Below, piece by piece: positions 57,616 through 64,000 of a stretch of DNA of 64,000 bases. The notes under the pieces were generated by a model that saw nothing but the letters and a program-made list of their open reading frames with translations, was not told the DNA's origin and did not search any database. The translations under genes were made by a program, and so were the position numbers. The stretch is from NCBI RefSeq assembly GCF_000423665.1, contig NZ_AUIK01000009.1, positions 124,001 through 188,000 of the forward strand, written 5' to 3'. Position 1 is the first letter of the stretch. The number at the start of each line of letters is the position of its first letter. The DNA comes from Solirubrobacter soli DSM 22325 (GTDB taxonomy: Bacteria > Actinomycetota > Thermoleophilia > Solirubrobacterales > Solirubrobacteraceae).

Positions 57616-59586
57616 ATGCGCGTCCCGACCGTGGGGCGACGCCGGCTCGCGGCCACGGCCGCGACGCTCGCGTGCGCCGTCGTCGTGTCCACCCAGCTGC
57701 GCGACCCCGCCGCGTCGCAACCGATCCCGCGGCACGCCGCGGGCCTCGACGACGCCGGCTATCTCGCCGTCGCCGACGAGCTGCAACGCCATCTCGACCC
57801 GCTCTGGAACGCACAGGAAGCCCGTTACGAGCCAGGTCCCGGCTCGACGGACACCGAGGTCAACGCGGACCTGCTGGTCGTGCACTCGCTCGCCGCCCTG
57901 AGTGGGCACCGCGGTCCGGCACGGTCTGACGCGCGGGCCCGCGCGATCGCCCGCTTCCTCGTCTCGCGCCAGGTCTGGACGGGCGGGGGCTGGTTGGCGG
58001 TCCCCGGCCGGCCGAACCGGCACCTCGTGTTCGACGTCGAGGCGATCGACGGCCTCGTGCACGCCTACCTCGCCCGTGACGCCATCGGCCTCGACGCCGC
58101 GACCGTCACGCGGATCAGGCAGGAGATCCACACCGCCGCGACCAGCCGCGAGTGGGCGTTCCCCGCCCTGCGGCTGAACCAGATCAACTGGTACTGCGCC
58201 GTGTATGCCGCCGACGCGATCGTCAACGGCGAGCGCCGGGCGCTGGCCGCCGGCATGGGCGGCCAACTCGCACGCTTCGCCGCGGGCGTCGCGCCGCACG
58301 GGACGAAGGCCGGCAACCTCGGCCCCGGGCTGCACTTCCACTATCTGCCGGATCGCGGTCCGCGCGCGGGCCAGAACGTCGACTCGGCCGAGTACGCGAA
58401 CATCGTGCTCAGCTTCTCGCGCTTCTACGACCTCGCCCGCCGCTCGGGGATGCCGCAGCCACGGCAGAGCGCGCTGCTGCGCGACTGGGTCCGCCGCGTC
58501 CTCGCCGGGTACTGGACGCACAGCGGCTACCAGAACTGGGACACCGGGCTGGGCTTCGCGCGCTGGCATCAGCGCAAGAAGGCGGCGCTGACGCAGCTGG
58601 CGCTGATCGGCGTCGCGTCGGCGGACGAGCTTCAGCCGGGACCGGAGTGGGGCTCGTGGGCGAAGTGGATGCTCGACCGGGGCCTGCTCGGCTATGACGC
58701 GCTGGTCCGGCGCGAGCGGGCGATCCCCGCCGCGCTGGCGTACGGGGTCGACACCGTCCCCCAGAGCCGCGCGAACGCCTACCTCGCCGCCGCACGGTAC
58801 GCCGCCAACGCGGTGCGCGCCGTCGAGGCCGGCCTCGGCCGCCGTTGCTCGACGGCGCCGCCGGCCCTGTACTCGTTCGACCCCGACACCGGCCGTCTCG
58901 CGGTGACCACGCCGACGTACAACACGGCGATCGTCCCGGTCAACCAGCGCTCGATCCCGTATGGCGGGGTCGAGCTGGCGCGGCTGTTCGACGCGCGGCA
59001 GGAGGTCGCCGCGAACATCGGCGGCTCCGGTCTCGACGCATTCGGGCTCACCGCACGGGCGCACGGGCGGGTCCTGCTCGCCACGCAGTACGGCGATCGC
59101 GGCTACGGGACCAACCCGCTGCGCCTCGACGGAGTGGACGCGAACGACATGTCCCGCCGCCCGCACGCGGGGCCGTTCAGGGCGTTGCGCGCTCACGCCG
59201 ACGTTCGCGCCCACGGGCTGCGCGCGACGACGCGCTACCGGTTCACGCCAGGCGCGATCGAGGCGCGCTGGACGCTGCGGGCGTCGCGCGCGGTCGACGC
59301 GGCGGTCACGTTCCCGAGCTGGGGAGCGGGCGCGCACGTCGTCGCAACGCTGCGCGACGGCCGGACCGTCACGCTCGGCGCCGCCCCGATCGCGCTGGCC
59401 GAGGTGATGTCGCTGCGCGTGGTGAGCGAGCGCGGCGGCTACCGGATCACGCCGCTGCAACGGCCTGCCGGCGCCACGGTCGGACTCGTCGCCACCCGTC
59501 CCCAACCGTCGGACCCGCACCCGGGTCCGACGACGGAGGTGCGACACGTTCGCTCGTTCGCCGTGAGAATGGTCATTAGTAGTTGA
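57616..59586 (+). CDS. Secreted protein of unknown function (656 residues)
   Basis: A signal peptide (about 1-37) is followed by a mostly helical region (about 45-420) with paired helices (AIARFLVSRQVWTGGGWLAVPGR, WALPALRLNQINWYCAVY-like segments, YWTHSGYQNWDTGLGFARWHQRKK) that suggests an alpha/alpha toroid. A beta-rich C-terminal part follows (about 440-656). The two-part layout resembles polysaccharide lyases and related glycan enzymes, but no catalytic set is recognised. AGGAGG lies six bases before ATG 57616. Confidence 0.7.
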   Translation: MRVPTVGRRRLAATAATLACAVVVSTQLRDPAASQPIPRHAAGLDDAGYLAVADELQRHLDPLWNAQEARYEPGPGSTDTEVNADLLVVHSLAALSGHRGPARSDARARAIARFLVSRQVWTGGGWLAVPGRPNRHLVFDVEAIDGLVHAYLARDAIGLDAATVTRIRQEIHTAATSREWAFPALRLNQINWYCAVYAADAIVNGERRALAAGMGGQLARFAAGVAPHGTKAGNLGPGLHFHYLPDRGPRAGQNVDSAEYANIVLSFSRFYDLARRSGMPQPRQSALLRDWVRRVLAGYWTHSGYQNWDTGLGFARWHQRKKAALTQLALIGVASADELQPGPEWGSWAKWMLDRGLLGYDALVRRERAIPAALAYGVDTVPQSRANAYLAAARYAANAVRAVEAGLGRRCSTAPPALYSFDPDTGRLAVTTPTYNTAIVPVNQRSIPYGGVELARLFDARQEVAANIGGSGLDAFGLTARAHGRVLLATQYGDRGYGTNPLRLDGVDANDMSRRPHAGPFRALRAHADVRAHGLRATTRYRFTPGAIEARWTLRASRAVDAAVTFPSWGAGAHVVATLRDGRTVTLGAAPIALAEVMSLRVVSERGGYRITPLQRPAGATVGLVATRPQPSDPHPGPTTEVRHVRSFAVRMVISS

Positions 59587-59611
59587 CAATCAATATGTGT
59601 TGACTTACTCT
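59583..59611 (+). promoter_or_regulatory. Promoter of cupin-marR with operator in the spacer
   Basis: TTGACA (59583-59588), 17 bases, then TACTCT (59606-59611). The spacer holds TCAATA-TG-TGTTGA (59590-59603), one change from a perfect palindrome. The start would fall near 59618, so the cupin mRNA may be leaderless. Confidence 0.65.
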
Positions 59612-59619
59612 CCACGTCC

Positions 59620-59991
59620 ATGACCGTGATCTCGCACGACGACGCGCCGGTGTTCGACATCCCCGGCGGGTCCTTCACCGGCTACGCCGCGCCCTCGCGC
59701 GGCTCCTCGCAGATCAGCCTCTGGGCGGTCGAGCTTGCCGCCGGCACGACCAGCGCCCCCCACCACATGGATTGCGAAGAGCTGTTCTTCGGCCAGACCG
59801 GCCGCGCCGTCGCGGTGGTCGACGGCGCCGAGCATCCGCTCGGTCCCGGCGACTGCCTCGTCATCGCCCCCGGCGCCGAGTTCTTCTTCCGCGTCGGCGC
59901 GGACGAGCCGTTCCGCGCGGTCGCGTGCATGCGGGCCGGCGGGCGGGCCGTGATGGCAGGCGAGACGATCACGCCACCATGGACGGTGTGA
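59620..59991 (+). CDS. Small cupin protein
   Basis: This 123-residue single cupin has SAPHHMDCEELFFGQTGRAVAVVDG (about 45-69, His-x-x-x-x-Glu ligands) and LGPGDCLVIAPGAEFFFRVG. It is translationally coupled to the marR gene, so it is probably an inducible enzyme or ligand-binding protein of that regulon. Substrate is unknown. Confidence 0.82.
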   Translation: MTVISHDDAPVFDIPGGSFTGYAAPSRGSSQISLWAVELAAGTTSAPHHMDCEELFFGQTGRAVAVVDGAEHPLGPGDCLVIAPGAEFFFRVGADEPFRAVACMRAGGRAVMAGETITPPWTV

Positions 59992-60458
59992 GCGAGCCCG
60001 ACTTCTCGATCTTGATCGTCGCCGCGAACCGCTGCGTCGCGGACCGCCTCGGGGCGGCGGTGGCGACGGTCGGCGGCGAGGCGATGCGTCCGTCCTTCGG
60101 CTTCGTGATCCGCGCGGTCGCGGCCGAGCGGCCGACCGTCTCGCGGCTCGCCGAGCTGCTCGGCGTGACCAAGCAGGCGGCGAGCCGCCTGGCCGATGAC
60201 ATGGTCTCCCTCGGCTATCTCGAGCGGGCGGGCGATCCCACCGACCGGCGCCGGACGCAGCTGCTCCTCAGTTCGACCGGCGAGCGGATCATGGCGCGTG
60301 CGCGGGAGGAGAGCGCGGCGATGGAGGCCGAGCTGCGTGAGCGCTTCGGCGACGAGGCGGCCGGGCAGCTGCGCGAGCTGTTGACCGACTTCGTCTCACG
60401 CCACGGCGGCGCGGCCGAGCTCGCGGCCAACCGCGCCCGCGCTACAGAGCGAGCCTGA
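59979..60458 (+). CDS. MarR-family regulator
   Basis: This 159-residue MarR protein has the winged helix PTVSRLAELLGVTKQAASRLADDMVSLGYLERAGDPTDRRRTQLLLSSTGERI (about 51-102). ATG 59979 overlaps the cupin gene by 13 bases; GTG 59988, overlapping its stop as GTGA, is as likely. The operator in the cupin promoter is the expected target. Its end overlaps the convergent LysR gene by 17 bases. Confidence 0.88.
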   Translation: MDGVSEPDFSILIVAANRCVADRLGAAVATVGGEAMRPSFGFVIRAVAAERPTVSRLAELLGVTKQAASRLADDMVSLGYLERAGDPTDRRRTQLLLSSTGERIMARAREESAAMEAELRERFGDEAAGQLRELLTDFVSRHGGAAELAANRARATERA

Positions 60459-61302
60459 GCCGCTCGACCGCCGCCGACGGCCGCCCGGCGGGCCAGAGCA
60501 GGACGAGCGGGGCGGCGAAGTCCGTCACCGGCACGCTCGCGAGCCCGTCGTGCACGACCGTGCCGGCGGGCATCAGCGCGACGAGGTCGGGCGGGCCGAG
60601 CTCGGTCAGCAGCGCGGCGCCGCCCGTCACCCGCGCCTCGACGGTCTCGACCTGCGCGCCCGCGGCCTCGATCGCGCCCACGAGCAGGTCGGTGTAGGCG
60701 GTCCCGCGCGGGCTGGCGACCAGCAGGCGCAGGCCGTCGAGGTCGCGCAGCGTCACGGACCCGGCGACCGCCAGCGGGTGTGCGGCCGTCAGGCAGAGCA
60801 CCATCGGCGAGGCGCGCAGCGGCGCGCTGTGCAGCGTGTCGTCGTCGACCCCGCTGACGCGGGTGAGGGCGATGTCGAGCTCGTTCGAGCGCAGCAGCGG
60901 TCGCAGGTCCGCGGGCCGTACCTCGTGCAGCGCGACCGACACGTCCGACCCCGGCGGGCGCAGCGCGCGGACGATCGCGTCGCGGTCCGCCGGCCCGATC
61001 GCGGGCGAGAGCCCGACCCGCACCCGCCCGAGCGCTCCCGTCCCGATCTCCCGTGCGCGCACGAACGCCGCGTCGGCCGCGCGCACGGCCTCGGCGCCGT
61101 CGCGCAGCAGCGACACGCCCGCGGGCGTGAGCCGCACCTCGCGGGTGGTGCGCTCCAGCAACGTCACGCCGAGCTCGCGTTCCAGCTCCGACACGGTGCG
61201 CGAGACGCTCTGCTGCGTGAGGTGCAGGCGCTCGGCCGCGCGGGTGAAGCTGAGCTGCTCGGCGACCGCCAAGAACGCCCGCAGATGGCGCAGCTCAGGC
61301 AT
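60442..61302 (-). CDS. LysR-family regulator
   Basis: This 286-residue LysR protein has the N-terminal helix-turn-helix (LRHLRAFLAVAEQLSFTRAAERLHLTQQSVSRTVSELERELGVTLLERTTREVRLTPAG, about 4-62) and a periplasmic-binding-like effector domain (about 90-286). It is divergent from an SDR gene across 62 bases and probably controls it. Confidence 0.9.
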   Translation of the reverse strand: MPELRHLRAFLAVAEQLSFTRAAERLHLTQQSVSRTVSELERELGVTLLERTTREVRLTPAGVSLLRDGAEAVRAADAAFVRAREIGTGALGRVRVGLSPAIGPADRDAIVRALRPPGSDVSVALHEVRPADLRPLLRSNELDIALTRVSGVDDDTLHSAPLRASPMVLCLTAAHPLAVAGSVTLRDLDGLRLLVASPRGTAYTDLLVGAIEAAGAQVETVEARVTGGAALLTELGPPDLVALMPAGTVVHDGLASVPVTDFAAPLVLLWPAGRPSAAVERLRLAL

Positions 61303-61364
61303 TCACGCCCTCCGCGTGTGACTCGACCTGCGATCCGGGTTTCTCTGCGCCGCACGGGCGGGAC

Positions 61365-62105
61365 ATGCTGAACAGCATGACTTCGCAACGTGTCGCACTC
61401 GTCACCGGTGGTTCGCGCGGGATCGGCCGCGCGGTCGTACGACGACTCGCCGCCGACGGCTTCAAGGTCGTCGTCAACTACGCCCGCAACGCCGCGGAGG
61501 CCGACGCCGCCGTGGCCGAGGTGGGCGCCGGGAACGCGCTCGCCGTCCGGGCCGACGTCGCCGACGAGGCCGCGGTGGCGGCGCTGTTCGAGGCGGCGGT
61601 CGAGCGATTCGGCGGCGTCGACGTCGTCGTGCACGCCGCCGGCCGGATGGACCTCGCCCCGCTCGCCGAGTTCGACCTGGGCGTCCTCGACGAGCAGCTG
61701 CGCGTGAACGTGCGCGGCACGTTCGTCGTCTCGCAGCAGGCCGTGCGCAGGCTCCGCGAGGGCGGCGCGCTGATCAACTTCTCCTCGAGCGTCGTCGGGC
61801 TCGCGTTCCCCACCTACAGCGGCTACGCGGCGACCAAGGGCGCGGTCGAGGCGATGACGCTCGTGCTGGCCCGGGAGCTTCGCGGGCGTGACGTCACCGT
61901 CAACGTCGTCGCACCCGGCCCGACGGCGACCGACCTGTTCCTCGACGGCAAGGACCAGGAGACGATCGACCGCCTCGCCGCCCAGCCGCCGCTCCAGCGG
62001 CTGGGGCAGCCCGAGGACATCGCGAACGTCGTCTCCTTCCTCGCCGGCCCGGACGGCCGCTGGGTCAACGGCCAGGTGCTCCGGGCCAACGGCGGCGTCA
62101 TCTAG
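61365..62105 (+). CDS. Short-chain dehydrogenase/reductase
   Basis: This SDR of about 246 residues has TGGSRGIGRAVVRRLAADGFKVVVNYAR (NADP-type site), HAAGRMD, the catalytic Ser in INFSSSVVG and YAATKGAVEAM. ATG 61365 is used, but ATG 61377 (MTSQRVALVTGG) gives the more usual N-terminus. The palindrome ATGCTG-AA-CAGCAT (61365-61378) covers this start area. The gene ends in a four-base overlap with the next, convergent gene. Confidence 0.88.
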   Translation: MLNSMTSQRVALVTGGSRGIGRAVVRRLAADGFKVVVNYARNAAEADAAVAEVGAGNALAVRADVADEAAVAALFEAAVERFGGVDVVVHAAGRMDLAPLAEFDLGVLDEQLRVNVRGTFVVSQQAVRRLREGGALINFSSSVVGLAFPTYSGYAATKGAVEAMTLVLARELRGRDVTVNVVAPGPTATDLFLDGKDQETIDRLAAQPPLQRLGQPEDIANVVSFLAGPDGRWVNGQVLRANGGVI

Positions 62106-63166
62106 AAGCGGGCGGAGCGCATCAGCAGCTCGAGCGTCGACTTCTTCGGGAAGTAGGCCACGACGACCTTGGTGCGCACGTGCTTGCGGCGGGCGAGCAC
62201 GCGTGAGCCCGCGGGGGTCGAGGAGAGCGTGAGCCGCACGCGGCCGGGGCGCTTGACCCGCTTCTCGCCCGTCAGGATCGTGGTGAACGGGCCGGCCCCG
62301 GTCTTCTGGTTGCCCGGGAGCGTGACGCTGGCGCTGACCATGCCGGCCTTCGGCGCGGTGATCAGCAGCGAGGTGCGGGTGCCGCGGCGGTCGGACTGGA
62401 GCAGCCGCAGATCCTTGGGGACGCGGTGCGGCTTGCGGCGCGTGTCGCCCCGGGAGTCGCCGTCGCGCGAGCCGCCTGAGTCCGCGGTGTCCTCGCCGTC
62501 ATCGTCGAGCTGGTCGCCCGCGTCGAAGTCCTTGAACCAGTCGTCCTGCCAGTCGGCGCCGAGGCCGCCGCCGTCCGGGTCCTGGGTCTCGTCGCCGAGG
62601 CCGTCGGTGTCGACGTCGGGCTCGAGCACCGCGTCCAGCAGCAGCTCGGTGCCCGTCCCGCCGTCCATCCCACACGGCGCGCACGGGAGCGTGAACGACT
62701 GGATCGCGCCGTCCGGCCGTGGGCGGTTGCGAACGCCGAGCGCGACCTCGCCGGTCCGGTACAGGAAGCCGAGCGAGTCGCCGCGGCGCATCGGCAGATG
62801 CAGGTCGTCGACGGCTGAGACGTCGCCGCTCAGCGGCAGCGGCGCCGACGCGACGACCGTCAGGCTGACGCCGTCGGCGGCAGGCCGTAGGACCGCCACC
62901 TGCGGCGCCGCCGTGCCCGCGATCCGGCGGGCGTTGACGCTCGCCGACGTGATCACGCCGTCCTCCGGCGCCTCGACCGTCGCCTGGCGCAGCGCGAACT
63001 GCCGGAAGCCGACGTCGACGCCCGCCGGACAGTCCCCGCACGCGTAGCCGTCGGGCGTGGCCGACGTGTCCTGGGAGCCAAGGAAGGAGGCGGCGTCGGC
63101 TCTTGAGGCACCGACGGTCAGGGCGGCGATGCACGCAGCCGCGAGGTGGAGGGGCCGGACGGTCAT
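62102..63166 (-). CDS. Secreted protein with acidic Asp-rich linker
   Basis: This 354-residue protein has a signal peptide (about 1-25). A beta-sandwich-like domain follows (about 27-190), with paired Cys (GYACGDCPAG; LPCAPCG). An Asp/Gly-rich linker like thrombospondin type 3 Ca2+ sites comes next (about 190-250, DVDTDGLGDETQDPDGGG). The C-terminal Lys/Arg-rich Ig-like domain spans about 255-354. I recognise no enzyme. It is a probable exported surface or matrix protein. Confidence 0.7.
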   Translation of the reverse strand: MTVRPLHLAAACIAALTVGASRADAASFLGSQDTSATPDGYACGDCPAGVDVGFRQFALRQATVEAPEDGVITSASVNARRIAGTAAPQVAVLRPAADGVSLTVVASAPLPLSGDVSAVDDLHLPMRRGDSLGFLYRTGEVALGVRNRPRPDGAIQSFTLPCAPCGMDGGTGTELLLDAVLEPDVDTDGLGDETQDPDGGGLGADWQDDWFKDFDAGDQLDDDGEDTADSGGSRDGDSRGDTRRKPHRVPKDLRLLQSDRRGTRTSLLITAPKAGMVSASVTLPGNQKTGAGPFTTILTGEKRVKRPGRVRLTLSSTPAGSRVLARRKHVRTKVVVAYFPKKSTLELLMRSARF

Positions 63167-63203
63167 GCCCGGTCATGCGCACGACATCCGCGGTTGGGTC
63201 ACT

Positions 63204-63251
63204 TGACTTTCCCGACGGGAAAGTCGACACTGACTTTCCCAGTAGGAAAGT
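63204..63251 (+). promoter_or_regulatory. Promoter with tandem operators before membrane protein/wHTH pair
   Basis: GACTTTCCC-GAC-GGGAAAGTC (63205-63225, perfect) and ACTTTCC-CAGTA-GGAAAGT (63233-63251, perfect arms) are 27 bases apart. TTGACT at 63204-63209 could be the -35 box, so the first site would sit in the spacer. Confidence 0.65.
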
Positions 63252-63261
63252 GAGCCTGAAG

Positions 63262-63720
63262 ATGGAACCGAATGTCTCCCCCTCCGAAGCCCGCAGCGCG
63301 CTCGACGCCGTTCGCCGCGAGCGCCGTCGCGTGCTGGACGAGGTCGGCCTTCCCGCCTGGTACTGGTGGGGCATCGCGCTCGGGTGGATCGTGCTCGGCG
63401 TCATCGCCGACCTGAACCACCCGTGGCTCACCTCGGCCGCGACGCTCGTCTTCGGCGCCGTGCACTCGACGGTCGCGCCGCGGGTCGTCTCGGGCCGCAA
63501 CCGCACGTCGCGGTTGAGCGTGCGGCGCGAGGTCGCGGGCAAGCACACGGCTGCCCTCGTGCTCGGCGGCCTCGTCGCGCTCGCGGGTGTGACCGTCGTG
63601 GCGGCCGTGGTGCTCGACGCCGACGGCGCCCGCCATCCCACGACGATCGCGAGCGTGTTCGTGGCGGTCCTGATCCTGCTCGGCGGCCCGCAACTGGTGC
63701 ATGACCGCGCGCTTCGATGA
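63262..63720 (+). CDS. Small membrane protein of unknown function
   Basis: This 152-residue protein has a helical N-terminus (PSEARSALDAVRRERRRVLDEVG) and about four membrane helices (WYWWGIALGWIVLGVIA; WLTSAATLVFGAVHSTVA; AALVLGGLVALAGVTVVAAVV; IASVFVAVLILLGG). Proteins of this type are often paired with a downstream winged-helix gene, as here (20-base overlap). ATG 63262 is used; GTG 63250 is an alternative inside the second operator. Confidence 0.75.
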   Translation: MEPNVSPSEARSALDAVRRERRRVLDEVGLPAWYWWGIALGWIVLGVIADLNHPWLTSAATLVFGAVHSTVAPRVVSGRNRTSRLSVRREVAGKHTAALVLGGLVALAGVTVVAAVVLDADGARHPTTIASVFVAVLILLGGPQLVHDRALR

Positions 63721-63991
63721 GCTGATCCACCCGAGCACGCGGCTGTCGATCACGGCGCTGCTGGCGGCCGCGGACTGGGTCGAGTTCGCCTACATCCGCG
63801 ACGAGCTCGAGCTCTCGGACTCGGCGCTGTCCAAACAGCTCGCGACGCTCGAGGCCGCGGGTTACGCGTGCCTCGAGCGCCAGCTCAACGGGCGCCGTCA
63901 CCGGCTGCGCGCGCGGCTGACGCCCGAAGGGCGCAGCGCCTTCGACGGTCACGTCGAGGCGCTGCGGCAGATCGTGGATCTAGGCGGATAG
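63701..63991 (+). CDS. Winged-helix transcriptional regulator (MarR-like)
   Basis: This 96-residue protein is one winged helix (HPSTRLSITALLAAADWVEFAYIRDELELSDSALSKQLATLEAAGYACLERQLNGRRHRLRARLTPEGRSAF). It is the one-domain type usually co-transcribed with a membrane protein. The tandem operators at 63205-63251 are the likely targets, making the pair autoregulated. Confidence 0.87.
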   Translation: MTARFDELIHPSTRLSITALLAAADWVEFAYIRDELELSDSALSKQLATLEAAGYACLERQLNGRRHRLRARLTPEGRSAFDGHVEALRQIVDLGG

Positions 63992-64000
63992 GAGCCGCTG

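Noticed and set aside
57496..59589. 697-residue open frame on the minus strand
   Set aside because: It is antisense to the secreted protein gene at 57616, consists of Arg/Val/Asp-rich shadow translation, and has no domain or ribosome site.

Overview
The window is high-GC, gene-dense DNA. Codon use is strongly GC3-biased, starts are often GTG or TTG, and many genes are coupled by ATGA/GTGA/TTGA overlaps. The families present (beta-ketoadipate operon, actinobacterial-type Asp/Lys phosphofructokinase, MmpL, Ser/Thr kinase plus FHA, MoxR-DUF58-transglutaminase) point to an actinobacterium. The lineage is perhaps Solirubrobacterales/Thermoleophilia, but that is inferred from gene content and not proven. 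No phage, IS element, CRISPR or origin was seen. No stretch above about 300 bases lacks a gene.

Layout. 1-8111: a complete 4-hydroxybenzoate/protocatechuate pathway. The minus-strand operon pcaI-J-F-H-G-B-D-C-pcaR (IclR) is divergent from pobA and shares a repeat-rich control region with it; a possible Fur gene follows at the window edge. 8081-14630: DUF559 protein, MFS transporter, a phosphofructokinase with PPi-type residues, MmpL pump, a 21-residue hydrophobic peptide, an RTX-repeat secreted protein and tRNA-Asp. 14680-22581: ArsR/VOC pair, a large secreted ThuA-sugar dehydrogenase, a BI-1 membrane protein, an unrecognised 430-residue protein, two tandem mini-proteins and an SRPBCC protein. 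22622-34884: a PhaC-like hydrolase, then a long minus-strand operon with a cupin, two SsuD-like monooxygenases, two flavin reductases, a thioredoxin-fold protein, a dipeptide-type ABC importer, a truncated RibA-like protein, a hydrolase and a catalase-like protein. It reads as uptake and FMN-dependent oxidative attack on an unknown substrate, possibly controlled by the ArsR gene just upstream.

35773-42181: a self-contained PTS-dependent dihydroxyacetone kinase regulon. It has DhaL paralogue, IclR, HPr, DhaM, a MIP channel, DhaK, DhaL and Enzyme I, and three near-identical operator-like sites. 42144-48421: acyl-CoA ligase, SDR, a small protein, and a secreted M14 carboxypeptidase that shares its C-terminal module with the sugar dehydrogenase.

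48497-54894: moxR, DUF58 and transglutaminase genes run into a compact three-gene candidate RiPP cluster: a 54-residue precursor ending in CTSCHTA, an ATP-grasp ligase and a SagB-type dehydrogenase. This is the best candidate for an undescribed system here. 54977-64000: Ser/Thr kinase with a propeller sensor and a convergent FHA protein, a secreted unknown protein, cupin/MarR, LysR/SDR, another secreted protein, and a membrane protein/winged-helix pair behind tandem operators.
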